Shown: positions 10,912 through 22,626, counted from the stretch's first letter. The stretch is 64,000 nucleotides of DNA from Batillaria attramentaria (GCA_018292915.2 JACVVK020000093.1:1090001-1154000), one strand, 5' to 3'. Numbers and translations: made by a program. The notes: a model not told the origin generated them from the letters alone.

Positions 10912-11140
10912 CCAGTACATGTCAGGAGAGAAGCCCTGGGCGCCCACGTGATGCCGAGCGGCTCTCCTCATGATTTCCTGCGTGTTGTCCACGTTGTCGA
11001 TGGCGGTGATGGCCTCGTCGAAGACGGCCATGACCTTGTTGGCGTGCTTCTCCATGTTCTCGCTGACCCGCAGCTCCTCCACCGGCACATCCCGGAACTC
11101 CTTGAACAGGTTCTGTACTGACGGCTTGGAGCGGAACAGT
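10912..11140 (-). CDS. Globin, second coding exon (B12.2 to G7.0; both haem histidines)
   Basis: The exon is 229 bp: one base completing Arg50 (AG|A), then 76 codons (residues 51-126). It is bounded by a TGTGTGCAG acceptor and a GTCAGT donor. Globin landmarks in order: Pro56 (C2), Phe65 (CD1, in LFKEF), His82 (E7, in MEKHANKVM), Val86 (E11), His114 (F8, second His of ARHH) and SPDMYW (121-126) at the start of helix G. The phase-2 and phase-0 boundaries are the ancestral animal globin introns B12.2 and G7.0, and the length is close to exon 2 of vertebrate globins. There is no intron at E11, unlike vertebrate neuroglobin. All haem-contact residues expected in this span are present, so it looks functional. 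The exact subfamily (neuroglobin-like, cytoglobin-like or molluscan haemoglobin) is not decided. Confidence 0.9.
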
Positions 11141-11283
11141 CTGCACACAGAACGCATGGAGGTGAGGTCCAGCACTAGGACAAGGAAAAATTTTGTTCGG
11201 TTCCCTGTTCTTGATAATACCTTTTTTTCCAGTCTTTCCCATCCCCCCCCCCCCTCCCTTTTCTTTTCTTTTATAGCAGTGTC

Positions 11284-11372
11284 GCAACGGCGAGTTTGAA
11301 AATGTGTTGTTTTTTGTGTGTTTTTTTAACGCAGGCCTATGAACATTTTTCCGCGTTGGAAGATGAATGATC
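11284..11372 (+). mobile_element. Module H, degenerate copy just upstream of globin exon 2
   Basis: GCAACGGCGAGTTTGAAAATG and TTTTCCGCGTTGGAAGATG match the two ends of the module. No AATAAA remains. Confidence 0.4.
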
Positions 11373-11587
11373 GTTAGTGTACCGTATTAAAGAAAAACAA
11401 CAACAGCAACAACAACAACAAAAACCCACAGTTACAGGGTACGTTGTGTGTTTGGAGGGGGGTCGGGGATCGATTAGCTTCAATGGTTTCAAACAATTCG
11501 CAAACGGAACGCAAGGCAGTGTGGCTCTGAAAGCTATTACAAAACTCACAGAAACGGATGCCAAAGTGTGTGTGTGGGGGGGGGGGG

Positions 11588-11715
11588 GAGCGGGATCGGA
11601 GGGTCGAGGGTTCAAATCTCACCACAGCCAAAATCTGTGCATGCCTTTTTCAGTGCCCCCGGCGACTCCGAAATCAACTCTAACGGCGGAAAGAAAACGT
11701 TCGACACCAAAACAC
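11588..11715 (+). mobile_element. tRNA-like SINE fragment (B box half)
   Basis: GGGTCGAGGGTTCAAATCTC gives a good B box, followed by body CAGTGCCCCCGGCGACTCC. The A box is replaced by a poly-G tract (11576-11588). I saw no second copy. Confidence 0.4.
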
Positions 11716-11719
11716 AAAC

Positions 11720-12122
11720 ACATTCACCCCAAACAATCACCGACACCATGCAATGAAAGACATATGGACAAACAAGGAAGTTTACGCTGACACGCACGCA
11801 ACACGTCTCAGTTTTCAAAATTAATGATTTCTTTGTAGCACCACATTGTCTTTCATCTGTACTAAAGAGGTTTCCAACTGACTTCCCTGTCAGTCTAGAC
11901 TACCGTGCATGTCTGCCGCTGCATGGGAATTAATGCCTTCTCTTTACGGTTTCGCACGACACTAAGGCATCATTAGTCTGTTGTGCAGTTCTCGTTTAAG
12001 AACGGCTATTCTGGTATTACCCCGTAGGTTGGAATCGAACGTTTATCATGGAAATGCAGCAAGGACATTGTTACTGATGAGGTTTGTTTGTTTTTTCTTT
12101 TAAAAGAGTGCGACTGACCTGC

Positions 12123-12184
<62 letters not shown>

Positions 12185-12282
12185 GTGTGTGTGTGTGTGT
12201 TATGTGAGGACGATAGACAGCTGGCCAAACAACTATATCGGGCAAAACGAGTGAGTTTGGAGGTTTAAGGCATGAGAACACC

Positions 12283-12342
<60 letters not shown>

Positions 12343-12350
12343 TGTGTGTC

Positions 12351-12417
<67 letters not shown>

Positions 12418-12451
12418 CACGGTGTGCGAGAGGAGAGAGAGAGAGAGAGAG

Positions 12452-12517
<66 letters not shown>

Positions 12518-12523
12518 GTATGG

Positions 12524-12600
<77 letters not shown>

Positions 12601-13135
12601 ACGAAGAAGATGAACAGCTGGCCACATAACCATCACACGAATAAATAAGTTCGTGAGTTTTTACATTGAAGGGCACGCAAGCAGCGAACGAAAGACTATC
12701 AATACAACTACCAGTGCTGCCCGGCCAGTCCTGCCATGGATTCCCAATACCAAAATAACAGCCCCAGGAGACAGGACTGACGGCAGCAGTGAGCAGCACT
12801 GAACAGCCGGCTCGCCCAAACGATGTGGCTCAATCCTGGCGTCTGTCACAGTAACTGCACGCCCCAAAAGACTTTCACAAAAGCGCACTCCTGCCACTGT
12901 TGACTGTACTTCTCACTGGAACGAGTTAACCTTAGCCAGCTCTCCAGTCGAGGAGGAAGGAAAATCGATGAGAACAGCAGCCGAAGCTAAGACACCGCGC
13001 AAGCTGTTTCCACGAAGCCCATAAACGGCGTTCCACTGATGGGCGTTAGGTAAACAGAGGTTCCCGCGAGAGGCCTGAGGTGTGGTGGGTCTTTCCTGAC
13101 GATCTTCACGCAAGCTTGACCCCCCTCCCCCCCCC

Positions 13136-13168
<33 letters not shown>

Positions 13169-13682
13169 AGGCTATCGAACTTCTCTTCTATTTCTGTCAA
13201 TCGTCCCATGAAGAGGAACTTGAAGGACACGACGAAAGAACTGAAGGGGCCGAAATGGGTTCAACCGATAGTAGTGTCAACGCAGAAACTTAAAGGTACG
13301 AGTTCTGAGGGGAAAAAACTCAGTCAGTGCCGCTTACAAAGCTCCAAGGATGTTTGCCACATGAGCAGATGTTACTTTCGGCCGCTGCGACCATTTTCGT
13401 GACTTTGCGGCTTCTAATAGTAGAGAACTATATGACTTTCATTGGCCTAACTACCTGTACTACTGAACCGGCGGCGATCGACGAAGTTGCTAAAAACAAC
13501 CACCAATCAGCGCTGTCCAGGTGGTCTTCAGTCGACAACCAAATAACGTCGTCTGCTCAGTACGCGGTACACAGCTTCTATAGGTACTACGTAACACCGG
13601 CAACATAATTATACGCCAGCCAGTTACCACAATGGTTTCAGATGCTATACTGTGTCCCACGTGACTGGTTCTGTTGTACAGA
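11720..13682. other. Intron sequence apart from the TG cluster; no gene seen
   Basis: 11720-12120 and 12660-13680 look unique, with a poly-C/(CT)n stretch at 13120-13168. No exon recognised. Confidence 0.5.
12122..12660. repeat. TG cluster: six tracts with duplicated spacers
   Basis: (TG)n at 12124-12202, 12286-12343, 12353-12416, 12456-12516 and 12534-12597, with (GA)n at 12430-12455. The spacer GATAGACAGCTGGCCAAACA.. (12210) resembles GATGAACAGCTGGCCACAT.. (12608), both ending near GTGAGTTT. Confidence 0.9.
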
Positions 13683-13960
13683 TTAAAGGTCTGCAATCTC
13701 AACAAAAAGCCGCAAACATTGAGGGTTTTTTTTGTTTTTTTGGTTTTTGTGTTGTTTCCATAGTAATGGAAACAACATCATAGGACGGGCTAAATTTTCC
13801 ACGTTCATGGGCAAGCATCTGTGGTACAAACGCACGTCACTGCCGATCTCCGCAGAGACGATTATGCAAGTGTAACTCTGACAATGACGTAAGAAAACGT
13901 GCGTCATCGATGCTGGCATGTATGGTCCGCCGAACGCGCTTCTCCTCCTCAGTGAGTGCC

Positions 13961-13964
<4 letters not shown>

Positions 13965-14026
<62 letters not shown>
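13965..14026. repeat. (TG)n microsatellite
   Basis: About 30 TG units. Confidence 0.9.
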
Positions 14027-14028
<2 letters not shown>

Positions 14029-14029
14029 T

Positions 14030-14535
14030 GTGTCCGGGCCCGTTTCTTCGAAAAATACTTAACCGAATGGCTTCAAATTTGGGATATCCAAATATATCAA
14101 AAATTTACATTAGACGATTTAAGCGTGTGATGATTGCTTAAGTGATTTGGGAGTTATCGCCATTTTGAGACAAGTTGGTTGTCTTTCGTTTACAGGCGTA
14201 ATATTTATTTAAATCACTCAATTTTTTGGCAGTAGATAGCTTGAATACGGACTCTGAACAGAATCACTACTAGAAAATGGTCGCTCTTATAGTTTTCATG
14301 TAAACCGAGCCTGAGTTGACATTGCATGTGAACCCAGTTCAGATGCCTATTTCTCCGAAAATACTGAACCGATCGATTTCAAATTTGGGGTTTCTAAATG
14401 AATCAAGATTGTTGAATAGAAGGCCCGATCCAGGTACGATTGCACACATGATTTGCGACTTATCGCCCTTTCAAAAAAAAAAGTGGCTTTCTGGCGTTTA
14501 AAGGCGTAATATTTACCTAAACCACTACGACAGCA
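14030..14535. repeat. Diverged direct duplication of about 300 bp
   Basis: Two related blocks: 14036-14230 (ACTTAACCGAATGGCTTCAA, AGGCGTAATATTTATTTAAA) and 14340-14530 (ACTGAACCGATCGATTTCAA, AGGCGTAATATTTACCTAAA). Both lie inside the insert that splits the family I element. Confidence 0.6.
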
Positions 14536-15433
14536 GGTGATTAAATGGAAACAACATATTGGGCTGGTGGCCATCTTGTTTTAACTGCGACTCCTTTGAC
14601 TCAGTGTGCATAATCCAGGCAACTCTGTCACAATTGCAGCGTTTTCAGCGCTTCGGGGACCCTTAAAAAAACCAGAGCACGAGTTTGCCGTGACATTATC
14701 TGGCTTTTGGTCAGTGAGCGAGACACATCGCTACAGTGTCTCGCGGATGTTGAGCGCTGCACGATCTTTTTCGCTCGGTGTCAAAACGCAAACTGAGCTG
14801 TGAAATCAGGCTGCCCTTGGCTTTTATTGGGGTTTCAGGCACGCTGAAAACTCTGCAACTGCGACAGAGTTGACTGTGCTTGCACGGTCGACCCTGTAAA
14901 ATTGTTTCACACTTCGGAAAGCTTTTTGTTGGGAGCTTAGATCTTTAAGTGCATTCGATGAGAAGTTTTCCACTGGGTTGTCGTGTGCCGCCTGACTGAT
15001 GAACGTATCGAGACTTTAAATGCCAGAACTGCAAAGGTCTCGCAATCACAACTGTTCCAAAACAGAAGCTGACTTCCGCGGAGCCCCGTAAACATGGAAT
15101 TCGAGCGTTTAAGCTAACTGGCTTCGTTTATTTTCCACGCAGCTGATTAGAGTGTTGTGCGCGGCGGAGGTTCAGGTATGATATGCTGGCTGGCGTGCCT
15201 TGCTCGGGTGCTGAATTCCTTTCTCCATTCAGGAAGTTCATCAGTGATCCAGTCAACAATATGCTGAAATGCGTGGAGGAAGGTTCCGTAACAAAGTGAG
15301 ACAAACTATAAGACAGCGTGGGCTGAGAATAGCCCGGCTGTTGCGGCGAAGAGGGGAAAAAGATCACCCCAGATAAAAAACATAATCTTTCAAACGCAGA
15401 GCAGGGAAGAGACGGGGGGGGGGGGGGGGGGGG

Positions 15434-15582
15434 TTTCACGTCCTTTCCACCACGTAATGGTGATACATGTATCAAAAGAGCAACGAGAAAAAGGCCAGCA
15501 CAAATATTTGGCCCCAGCCGGGATTCGAACTCACGACCCGAGCATCATGAGAATCCAACGCTCTACCATTCGGCCATCCCGA
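15434..15582 (-). mobile_element. SINE-A copy
   Basis: Reverse-oriented member. The tail (TTTCACGTCCTTTCCACCAC) adjoins a poly-G run at 15416-15433, and the B box region (GGGATTCGAACTCACGACC on plus) and A box (ACCATTCGGCCATCCC) are intact. A (GA)n tract abuts the head at 15583-15606. Confidence 0.75.
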
Positions 15583-15936
15583 GAGAGAGAGAGAGAGAGA
15601 GAGAGCAGCAGAAGAAGACGAGAAAGAAAAACAACAACAACAACAACAAAAAACCGAGCTTTCCCAATTACTGGCACTCAACTTCCTTAAAGGAAAGCAG
15701 TTCCCTTTGAATCTTTGAGAGCTTTACAGAGATATCGGAAAATTTATCACGCTGAGAAGCTAGCGGGAGGCGGAACGAGGAGGAACTCGTGAGAGCGTAA
15801 GAAAGTTTATCTCAGATCCTGTGCATTGAGCCTGGTTTGACTGACGAAGACAGCTGGTTCAAATTTCTGTCTGAAGGAGTTCAAATTTCCGTCCAACAAA
15901 AAAGTGAATCAATAAAAATCCCAGCTGGCCTCGTGC

Positions 15937-15937
<1 letters not shown>

Positions 15938-16016
<79 letters not shown>

Positions 16017-16204
16017 CGCTGAAATACAATTACTCTCCCAGGAGAAATGCAGAAACCGAAACCTAGAAATAAATGTGCAGATGCCTGACGTGGAGGCAAA
16101 TGTTAGCCCTAGCGAGACACGCACCCGACTAGAAAGTGAAGATTTGCACGATTGTAGTGTTTGGACTTTAAAAAGGCGTCAAAAATATGTTCTGTGGGTC
16201 AGCG

Positions 16205-16296
<92 letters not shown>

Positions 16297-16298
16297 CA
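15938..16298. repeat. (TG)n, then (CT)n(AC)n
   Basis: (TG)n at 15938-16015; (CT)n at 16206-16249 passing directly into (AC)n to 16298. Confidence 0.9.
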
Positions 16299-16539
16299 AA
16301 CGAACAAACGGTAAAATTCGTCTCGCTGTAGCAATCTTGAAAATAAATGCATTTTTAAAATGCTACTAAACAAATACACGTAAACGCATGGTTAAACTCC
16401 TTCACTTAAAGGCGCTACTTCTAAGATTACCAGACTTTATCAATAGTAAAACTTATATAGTCTGTGGCTGTATTGTGTATGTGTTCAGTTATATCTGGCG
16501 TGACGCTAGACACCGCTAAAGCAGCTCAGGGAGATCTGT

Positions 16540-16562
16540 GGGGGGGGGGGGGGGGGGGGGGG
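16540..16562. repeat. Poly-G run of 23
   Basis: Uninterrupted G homopolymer; length may be uncertain in the assembly. Confidence 0.85.
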
Positions 16563-16974
16563 ACTTACAAATTGTGCCTTTAAGCGCGACATGATTGACA
16601 ACGCCACAGTTATCAAACACATCCACGCCTCCTGATAATGAGGCAAGCAGAATAGAATGACACTGTTTTCCTACGCAGACCAAACACACATCAAAATGTT
16701 GTTTTGCAGCCGATCTCATATCGGCGTCAGTGCAGCCCCATTGCGTCTGTGTTTTTTAGGGGAACCATAAACAACCAGATGCTGAAAACGCGGTCTAATT
16801 AGCTGCGTTTCGCCTCTCGCCGCACAGCCGCCAGTAAGAACACCTGAACGCCGCCGGGGGAGTATTATGGACAACAGGAAGCACGGGGTTGTTTTTGGCT
16901 CGGAGGCTGACTTCAGGATAAGCGGGTCCGTATGAGCAGCGTGAGACAATAATAACTACATGTAACTGTGTATT

Positions 16975-17222
16975 GCGTAGACGCCGCTTTACCCAATTTC
17001 TCGAAGCGCCGCCCGCGAACTGAATCCAACACGCACGCTCACGTGAATCACGCGCATTCTCTCACACGTTGGACACAAACACATTACAATCACGTGGTGA
17101 GCAGGGTCGGCTCAGCTATAGGAGTCAGAGGGGGGGGGGGGGGGGGGGGGAGCCGGAGCCGGAGTACCCGGAGAGAACCCCCGACGATCGGCCCGAATGA
17201 ACGTTGCCACGTACAAGAAGGG
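16975..17222 (-). mobile_element. SINE-B fragment without its tRNA-like head
   Basis: The reverse body and tail are present (CGCTTTACCCAATTTC, CACACGCTCACGTGAA-type, GAGAACCCCCGACGATCGG), but there is no B box or head. A poly-G run (17131-17150) replaces part of the middle. Confidence 0.6.
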
Positions 17223-17230
17223 AACATTGT

Positions 17231-17283
17231 TTGGTGGTGTTTAGGAATTTAACGTCCTTTTTCATCACAAATGGGTGATATCA
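17231..17283 (-). mobile_element. SINE-A 3' tail fragment
   Basis: Only the last 50 bp of the family (TTTAACGTCCTTTTTCATC, then GGGTGATATCA) are present, next to a (GA)n run. It directly follows the SINE-B fragment. Confidence 0.5.
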
Positions 17284-17387
17284 GAGAGAGAGAGAGAGAA
17301 GAGCTCAATTTTAATTGTACAGACTCGTGTCCAGTACCGGTAATGGAGTGAGTGAACGGACTAAAGCAAACTGCTGACGGACCGAGG

Positions 17388-17482
17388 GGGGGGGGGGGGG
17401 GGTATAGAGAGAGAGAGAGACAGAGACAGAGAGAGACAGAGACAGAGAGAAAGACAGAGACAGAGAAAGACAGAGACAGAGT
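17388..17482. repeat. Poly-G followed by GA/GACAGA repeats
   Basis: G run 17388-17402, then GA and CAGAGA repeats leading to a module H copy. Confidence 0.85.
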
Positions 17483-17577
17483 GACAATGACAATAAAAAC
17501 GACAATGAATCTTTATTTTCCAACGATAAATGTCAGTCACGTCTAGGCACACTCATATTCCAACTTGCCGTTGCTAA
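17483..17577 (-). mobile_element. Module H, reverse, (TTGTCA)-type tail
   Basis: TGACAATGACAATAAAAACG tail, ATCTTTATTTTCCAACGAT, then CAACTTGCCGTTGCTAAAC; GA and GACAGA repeats on both sides. Confidence 0.6.
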
Positions 17578-17584
17578 ACTGCGA

Positions 17585-17615
<31 letters not shown>

Positions 17616-17929
17616 TTCAGGGATCACGGCGAGGATCACACCCAGGCGCGGCGAAACAAACTGGCGGCGTGCATGATGTATGGCTGTTTGACGCGTTATT
17701 ATCGACGCACAAGCGACCGCTACCGGCTTGACAAGGAAGCCGAACGGACCCAAACAGTGACGGGTCCGGCCGGGCCCGAGAGCACAGCCTTCGCTGTATA
17801 ATGCGAATGGAAACAAATCAATACACATTAATACAAAACGAATTCTCAGCTTCCTGTATGCATGTGGACAAATACCGGCTATATTAAAAAAAAAAAAAAA
17901 AGTGTAGGAGGTCTTTATGTAGAAGGGTG

Positions 17930-18160
17930 TTTAGAGTAACTAAGACTTCATGGGTCGGACGCATGAAATGGGACTAGACTAGTCTGAGACTTATTAGGTC
18001 TAGTATCAGACTTATCACCACGGGACTATCATTAGCGTTTTAGTCCTTAAAAATCTGTCACGGACTCACCCTACAGTCTTCTGGTACGCATCTCGTACTA
18101 GTCGTTTAGTCTCAGCTTAGTCAGGCTAGTCTCGGACTTTACGCAGTAGTCTCTCTCCAT
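17930..18160. repeat. Repeat with an inverted partner at 30160-30300
   Basis: Shares CTAGTCTGAGACTTA-like and GGACTATCATTAGCGT segments with 30160-30300 (ACGCTAATGATAGTCC there). Many AGTC/GACT short repeats. Confidence 0.45.
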
Positions 18161-18204
18161 GCATCACTGAGACGCTGCACTAAAATGATACACAAAGGGC
18201 AATT

Positions 18205-18606
18205 TACAGGGCGGTCGGTGGTCTCGTGGTTAAGAGACTTGTCACCAACGCGAGAGGTCAGGGGTTCGAGTCCCACTCGGGGCAAAGAATTTTTCCTTCT
18301 CGTATGTGGTACCGTTCATTCGGGTCGATCGTCGGGGGTTCTCTCCGGGTACTCCGGCTTCCTCCCCCTCTGTTTTAAAAATGTTCAGCCCACCAAATTG
18401 GAAAAATAAATGCAGTTCTAAATTCCGAAATTTAAATAGCTGAGCTGACCCTTCGGACCACGTGATTGTGAAGTGTTTATGTCCAGTGTGTGAGAGAATG
18501 CGTGTGATTCACTTCAGCGTGCGTGTTGGGTTCAGTTCGCGGCGCTTTGAGCCGATTCATGAAACTGGGTAAAGCGCCTATACAATACTCATTATTCTTC
18601 TTCTAC

Positions 18607-18637
<31 letters not shown>

Positions 18638-18640
18638 GGA
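18205..18640 (+). mobile_element. SINE-B, complete forward copy
   Basis: A tRNA-like head (GGTCTCGTGGTTAAGAGAC A box, GGGTTCGAGTCCCA B box) is followed by a body of about 330 bp. The 3' end is GCGCTTTGAGCCGATTCATG, then GGTAAAGCGCC, closing with a (TTA)n tail at 18602-18637. AAAGCGCTATA-type ends with a short tandem tail are common in SINEs moved by LINE machinery. Confidence 0.85.
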
Positions 18641-18961
18641 AAAACATGTTTCCATGAGGACCCCCCCCCCCCCCCCCCTTCTCAAACAAACAAATTAACA
18701 AACAATCGTGCGCCAGCTGCTCACTTTTTACTGATTTATGATGGAACGAATGATAATAATGAAAATAATCACGAAGAGATGTGGGTGAAAGAGCTGGGTA
18801 TGATTACAGTTCTGCCAGCTCATGCTTCAGCCCGAACCACCACCTCAAATCTGAGGAGATTGCATGTTGTCCCTCAGTACACTGCGCTGAGCACCAGAGA
18901 ACACGTGGTTCTTTGGGCTGAACTCTAGACTGTTTGATGCGGCTTTGCGTCTTTTTAAAGA

Positions 18962-19530
18962 ACTTGGGGTCGACCGTTTCGCAACATTCAGACAACTGCA
19001 ACACGACAACAGAGGAAAGGGGGACTGACGGCCGTTTCGCAACATTCAGACAACTGCAGCTCGACAACAGAGGAAAAGGGGACTGACGGCCGTTTCGCAA
19101 CATTCAGACAACTGCAACACGACAACAGAGGAAAAGGGGACTGACGGCCGTTTCGCAACATTCAGACAACTGCAACACGACAACAGAGGAAAAGGGGACT
19201 GACGGCCGTTTCGCAACATTCAGACAACTGCAACACGACAACAGAGGAAAAGGAGACTGACGGCCGTTTCGCAACATTCAGACAACTGCAACACGACAAC
19301 AGAGGAAAAGGGGACTGACAGCGTTTCGCAACATTCAGACAACTGTAAAACGACAACACAGGGAAAGCGGACTGACGGCCGTTTCGCAACACAGCAATAA
19401 GACCACAGACGGGAAGGGTCGACCGTTGTCGCAATATTCATACGAGTGCAGAAAGACGACAGAGGAAAATGTGCTGACCGTTTCGCAACATTCAGAGGAG
19501 AGCAGGAAGACCACAGAGGGAAAGGGTTGA
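18962..19530. repeat. Minisatellite, 58-bp unit
   Basis: GACTGACGGCCGTTTCGCAA then CATTCAGACAACTGCAACAC then GACAACAGAGGAAAAGGG. Starts at 19023, 19081, 19139, 19197 and 19255 are exactly 58 bp apart; outer units are degenerate. Confidence 0.88.
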
Positions 19531-20230
19531 CCGTGTTCCAAACCCGGCCAGTTCAGACTAACCCCAGTCACGTGGCTAAAAGGTCGAGGTCGTACCTCTA
19601 GCCAAGCCAAGAGCTATCATTGGCTCGGTTCCCGAGTTACATTCAGACGAGAGTGGAAACACAACAGAACGTTTCAAAGTTTGCTGTAACTCCAAGTGCA
19701 CGCTTTTATTTACGCCATCTTGTGGGAAAGCGACTCTGACTTCCGTGAGTCAATATACAACATACTTAGACAGCTAGAGATGCAACATAAGTCATCACAG
19801 CACTGGCGAGTTCACCCAGTAAGAGCAGTCTGTCGTCATCTGGAAACGGGACTTAAGTGCCGTGGATTTCAGAGGCGCTTGGCTCCTTTTTACAGATAAC
19901 GGCACGTACCAATGGTGAAAGAAGGGCTGAGGCAAAATAGCCCACATCGATTTTCCATACATCACTGGGTCTGCCAGCTGATACAACATGCCTCGGCACA
20001 TAACACTGAAATTCTGTTTTACCTCGGAACTGAAGCAGACAGGCGACTACTGATCACACCAGCCAGTCCCAAAATGGGATCACCGAGTCTCAAAACACCA
20101 CAACAGCTTGCTTCATACATGTACGGTCAGTTTTTAATTCGACAATGGTTGTCGAACAATTTATTGAACAAAAGAAACGATTGTTTGCACACGCCTCCGA
20201 GCAATGGTCGCACGGTCGAGCACAACAAGT
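19531..20230. other. Unique intron sequence; no gene seen
   Basis: A few short frames on both strands, none with recognisable motifs. Confidence 0.5.
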
Positions 20231-20430
20231 GAGTGAGTGAGTTTTTCAGGCTTTAACTTAAGCCGCGCAAGCATCAAAGACTAATTCGCGGCTGGGTGTG
20301 CCTGCACTACTTGAAAGAACCAAAAAATGTAACGTTGGACAAATGATGCGAACTGGTCTACGGGGCGGTATAAAGCTAGGACATGCAGGAGACGCTGCAC
20401 CTTCATGCTACTTTATCGAGCTCAGTCTCG
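20231..20430 (+). repeat. Dispersed repeat family F copy
   Basis: GAGTGAGTTTTTCAGGCTTTAA, AAGACTAATTCGCGGCTG, GTAACGTTGGACAAATGATG, AGGACATGCAGGAGACGCTG; the same series recurs at 50460-50860. Confidence 0.65.
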
Positions 20431-20447
20431 AGCACAAGAAGCTGGAA

Positions 20448-20680
20448 CTTATGCTACCATTTTTTATGCTCACAGATCGTTCTGAGCTGTTTTCGTGGAA
20501 TCTACCATCATATCACTTAGACATCTGGACAGGGAAAACGTCTGTAATGCTGGCACTGAGGCAGCAAAAGCGTACTCGGTGACGCGGCGACCATACTGCG
20601 CGGTTCAGTAGTGTAACAGCAGTCGCAGAATTTGAATGTTCGACCGCTGGCGCAAAGTGTAAACAACAATAACAACAACA
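20448..20680 (+). repeat. Dispersed repeat family J copy
   Basis: Same landmark order as 9120-9470, from TTATGCTACCATTTTTTATG to GGCGCAAAGTGTAAACAAC. It directly follows a family F copy. Confidence 0.7.
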
Positions 20681-20884
20681 AAACAGACAAAATAGCTTGA
20701 AATTTGGAGAAAAAACTTCGTGGGATGGGGGCCATTCCTCCTTGTTAACTTCTACTACTGTAAAGTAAAGGTTCCCGTACGGCTTGGTCTTGTTCAAAAT
20801 GAAGACGTGAGCAGCCTCCCAGATACTCTAAACACCAGCATGAGCTCACTGACTAGCTGCGTGGTAGTTTACATTGAAAGATTT

Positions 20885-21471
20885 TGCTCCTGCCAAACTC
20901 TCAGCATGATATCGGGCATCTGCTCAAAGAAATTCCGTAATTATCCCTTCAGATCACTACAACCACAAACCTTCTAAAACCAAGATCAGGACCCTAACAC
21001 CCCCCCCCCCCTCCCCATCACTCCCATCCACCCCCCCCCCCCACCCCCCGACCCCCCCCCACCCCCTTCCCAACGCTGACCCTCATCCCTTGGATCACAC
21101 TAGTATACACGCAGGAGCTCTTGACAATATTCCAGCGAAATTCTCAATATTCTAGGACACAGCTGCCTTGGGGAAAACCAAAAAAAGCCAACAACCTCAC
21201 TCCACCATCATCAAAAGCTCAGCTACTAAACTAATCTACCCCATCCCTACCGACTCCCCCCCCCCCCCCCCCCAGGATCACAGTGCAAGCGCACGCGTTT
21301 TAAGCAGGAAGTCTTGACAATATTCCAGCCAAATTCTCAGCATAAGTAGTAAACACCTGCCTTAAAAAGTGCAACCTCACTCCCTCTTTCAATCACCACC
21401 GTCGTAATAAAAACCTCAACAGGCCGCATCTTCTACACTCACCCAACCCCACTCCAACACCCTCCCCCCCT

Positions 21472-21531
<60 letters not shown>

Positions 21532-21690
21532 TCCGTCCCTCACCCCCTACCTCCATCACTTTCTGACTCAACACCCCAGCACGACTCGATCCCACAAGCT
21601 GTAAACTATACACAATAATCTTAAAACAATATTCCCGTCAAGACTCTCAGCATGTTATCAGACATCTGCCCATACACCGACCGACACTGA
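20885..21690. repeat. Degenerate long-period repeat with poly-C blocks
   Basis: TCTTGACAATATTCCAGC and AAATTCTCAGCAT-like blocks recur near 20885, 21119, 21311 and 21625, separated by C-rich sequence and an (AC)n tract at 21474-21529. Confidence 0.55.
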
Positions 21691-22110
21691 GCCAAAACAC
21701 GTAGCTCCCTCACCTCCACCCGGCTGACAGCCACAACTGAGTGTGCTGGCTTGTTCCGCGTGCTCCCGTCTACCGTATCGCCCGCGCGTGGGGGGAAAAT
21801 GACGTTGCATGCACGGCCCATCGCCCACAGGTTCTATGGCGTATGCTAACAAACCGTTCTCAGCTCCTTTATAACACCGTCCCACTTAGACACCTGCACA
21901 GTGGCAGCATCTCTCAGGTTTGGCGCTGAGTGAACAGAAGGGGTACACGCGACACGAACATCACAAGGAGTCAGCTAGCGTTGCGACCACGGCTTTCAGA
22001 TCAAGTAAGTCCAGGCACGGACACAGTGTAAATAATGTTCACAATGCAGTGCGCCAGATTACGCAAAATACATTACATTCGTTCGCTCATTGCGACTGAA
22101 AAACTGCTCG

Positions 22111-22374
22111 TTAACTCTTTGTTGACGCGACGCGTCTGCTGATGATCAGTACTGAGACAGCACTTTCGTCGCCCCTGACAGCGCGCCATTGATTTGGAGG
22201 TAGGATGCATGACTTGCTTGCACATCGAAGTTACATCACTAGAAAAAGAAAGACTTGAACGTTCCAATGATATAAACAAACTTTGTGTGCTGCAAAAACT
22301 GGATTTTTTGGATTTTTTTCTTCTAAAACTGCCGAAAAACGTGCGTTACAAAGAGTGCGTCTATTAAGAGTTAA
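22111..22374. mobile_element. TTAA-bounded MITE, imperfect terminal repeats
   Basis: Left TTAACTCTTTGTTGACGC, right GCGTCTATTAAGAGTTAA, sharing TTAACTCTT and GACGC. 264 bp, no ORF of note. Confidence 0.6.
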
Positions 22375-22574
22375 CACTCGCAGCTTGTAGGTCGAAATCA
22401 AGAAACTTGTGTGTTGTAGTTTACGTAATCAGAGGCATCCCACTAGGAAAACTTTATTAACCAACCAACGATCCCTCACTTTCATTTTTAAAAAAAAAGA
22501 AGAAGCTCACTTTCACCCCCCCACCCCCACCCCAAACCCAAGCATTCCAAGCCACCTCCCTTTCTCCCCCAGTA

Positions 22575-22577
<3 letters not shown>

Positions 22578-22626
<49 letters not shown>

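Larger units (their letters stand above)
13683..14948. mobile_element. Family I element split by about 830 bp of other sequence
   Basis: The left end (TTAAAGGTCTGCAATCTC, 13683-13740) and the right part (about 14570-14948, ending AGATCTTTAA) match 33133-33546. The intervening block is bracketed by GTTGTTTCCAT (13753) and TGGAAACAACAT (14547). Confidence 0.65.

Noticed and set aside
11174..11177. CCTAG as the true acceptor of globin exon 2
   Set aside because: It would add 34 nt and break the frame with exon 1; the downstream CAG gives the conserved B12.2 phase.
12006..12799. Thr-His and Cys-Val repeat ORFs up to 198 codons
   Set aside because: Pure translation of the TG/CA cluster; open because the dinucleotide repeat has no stop codon.
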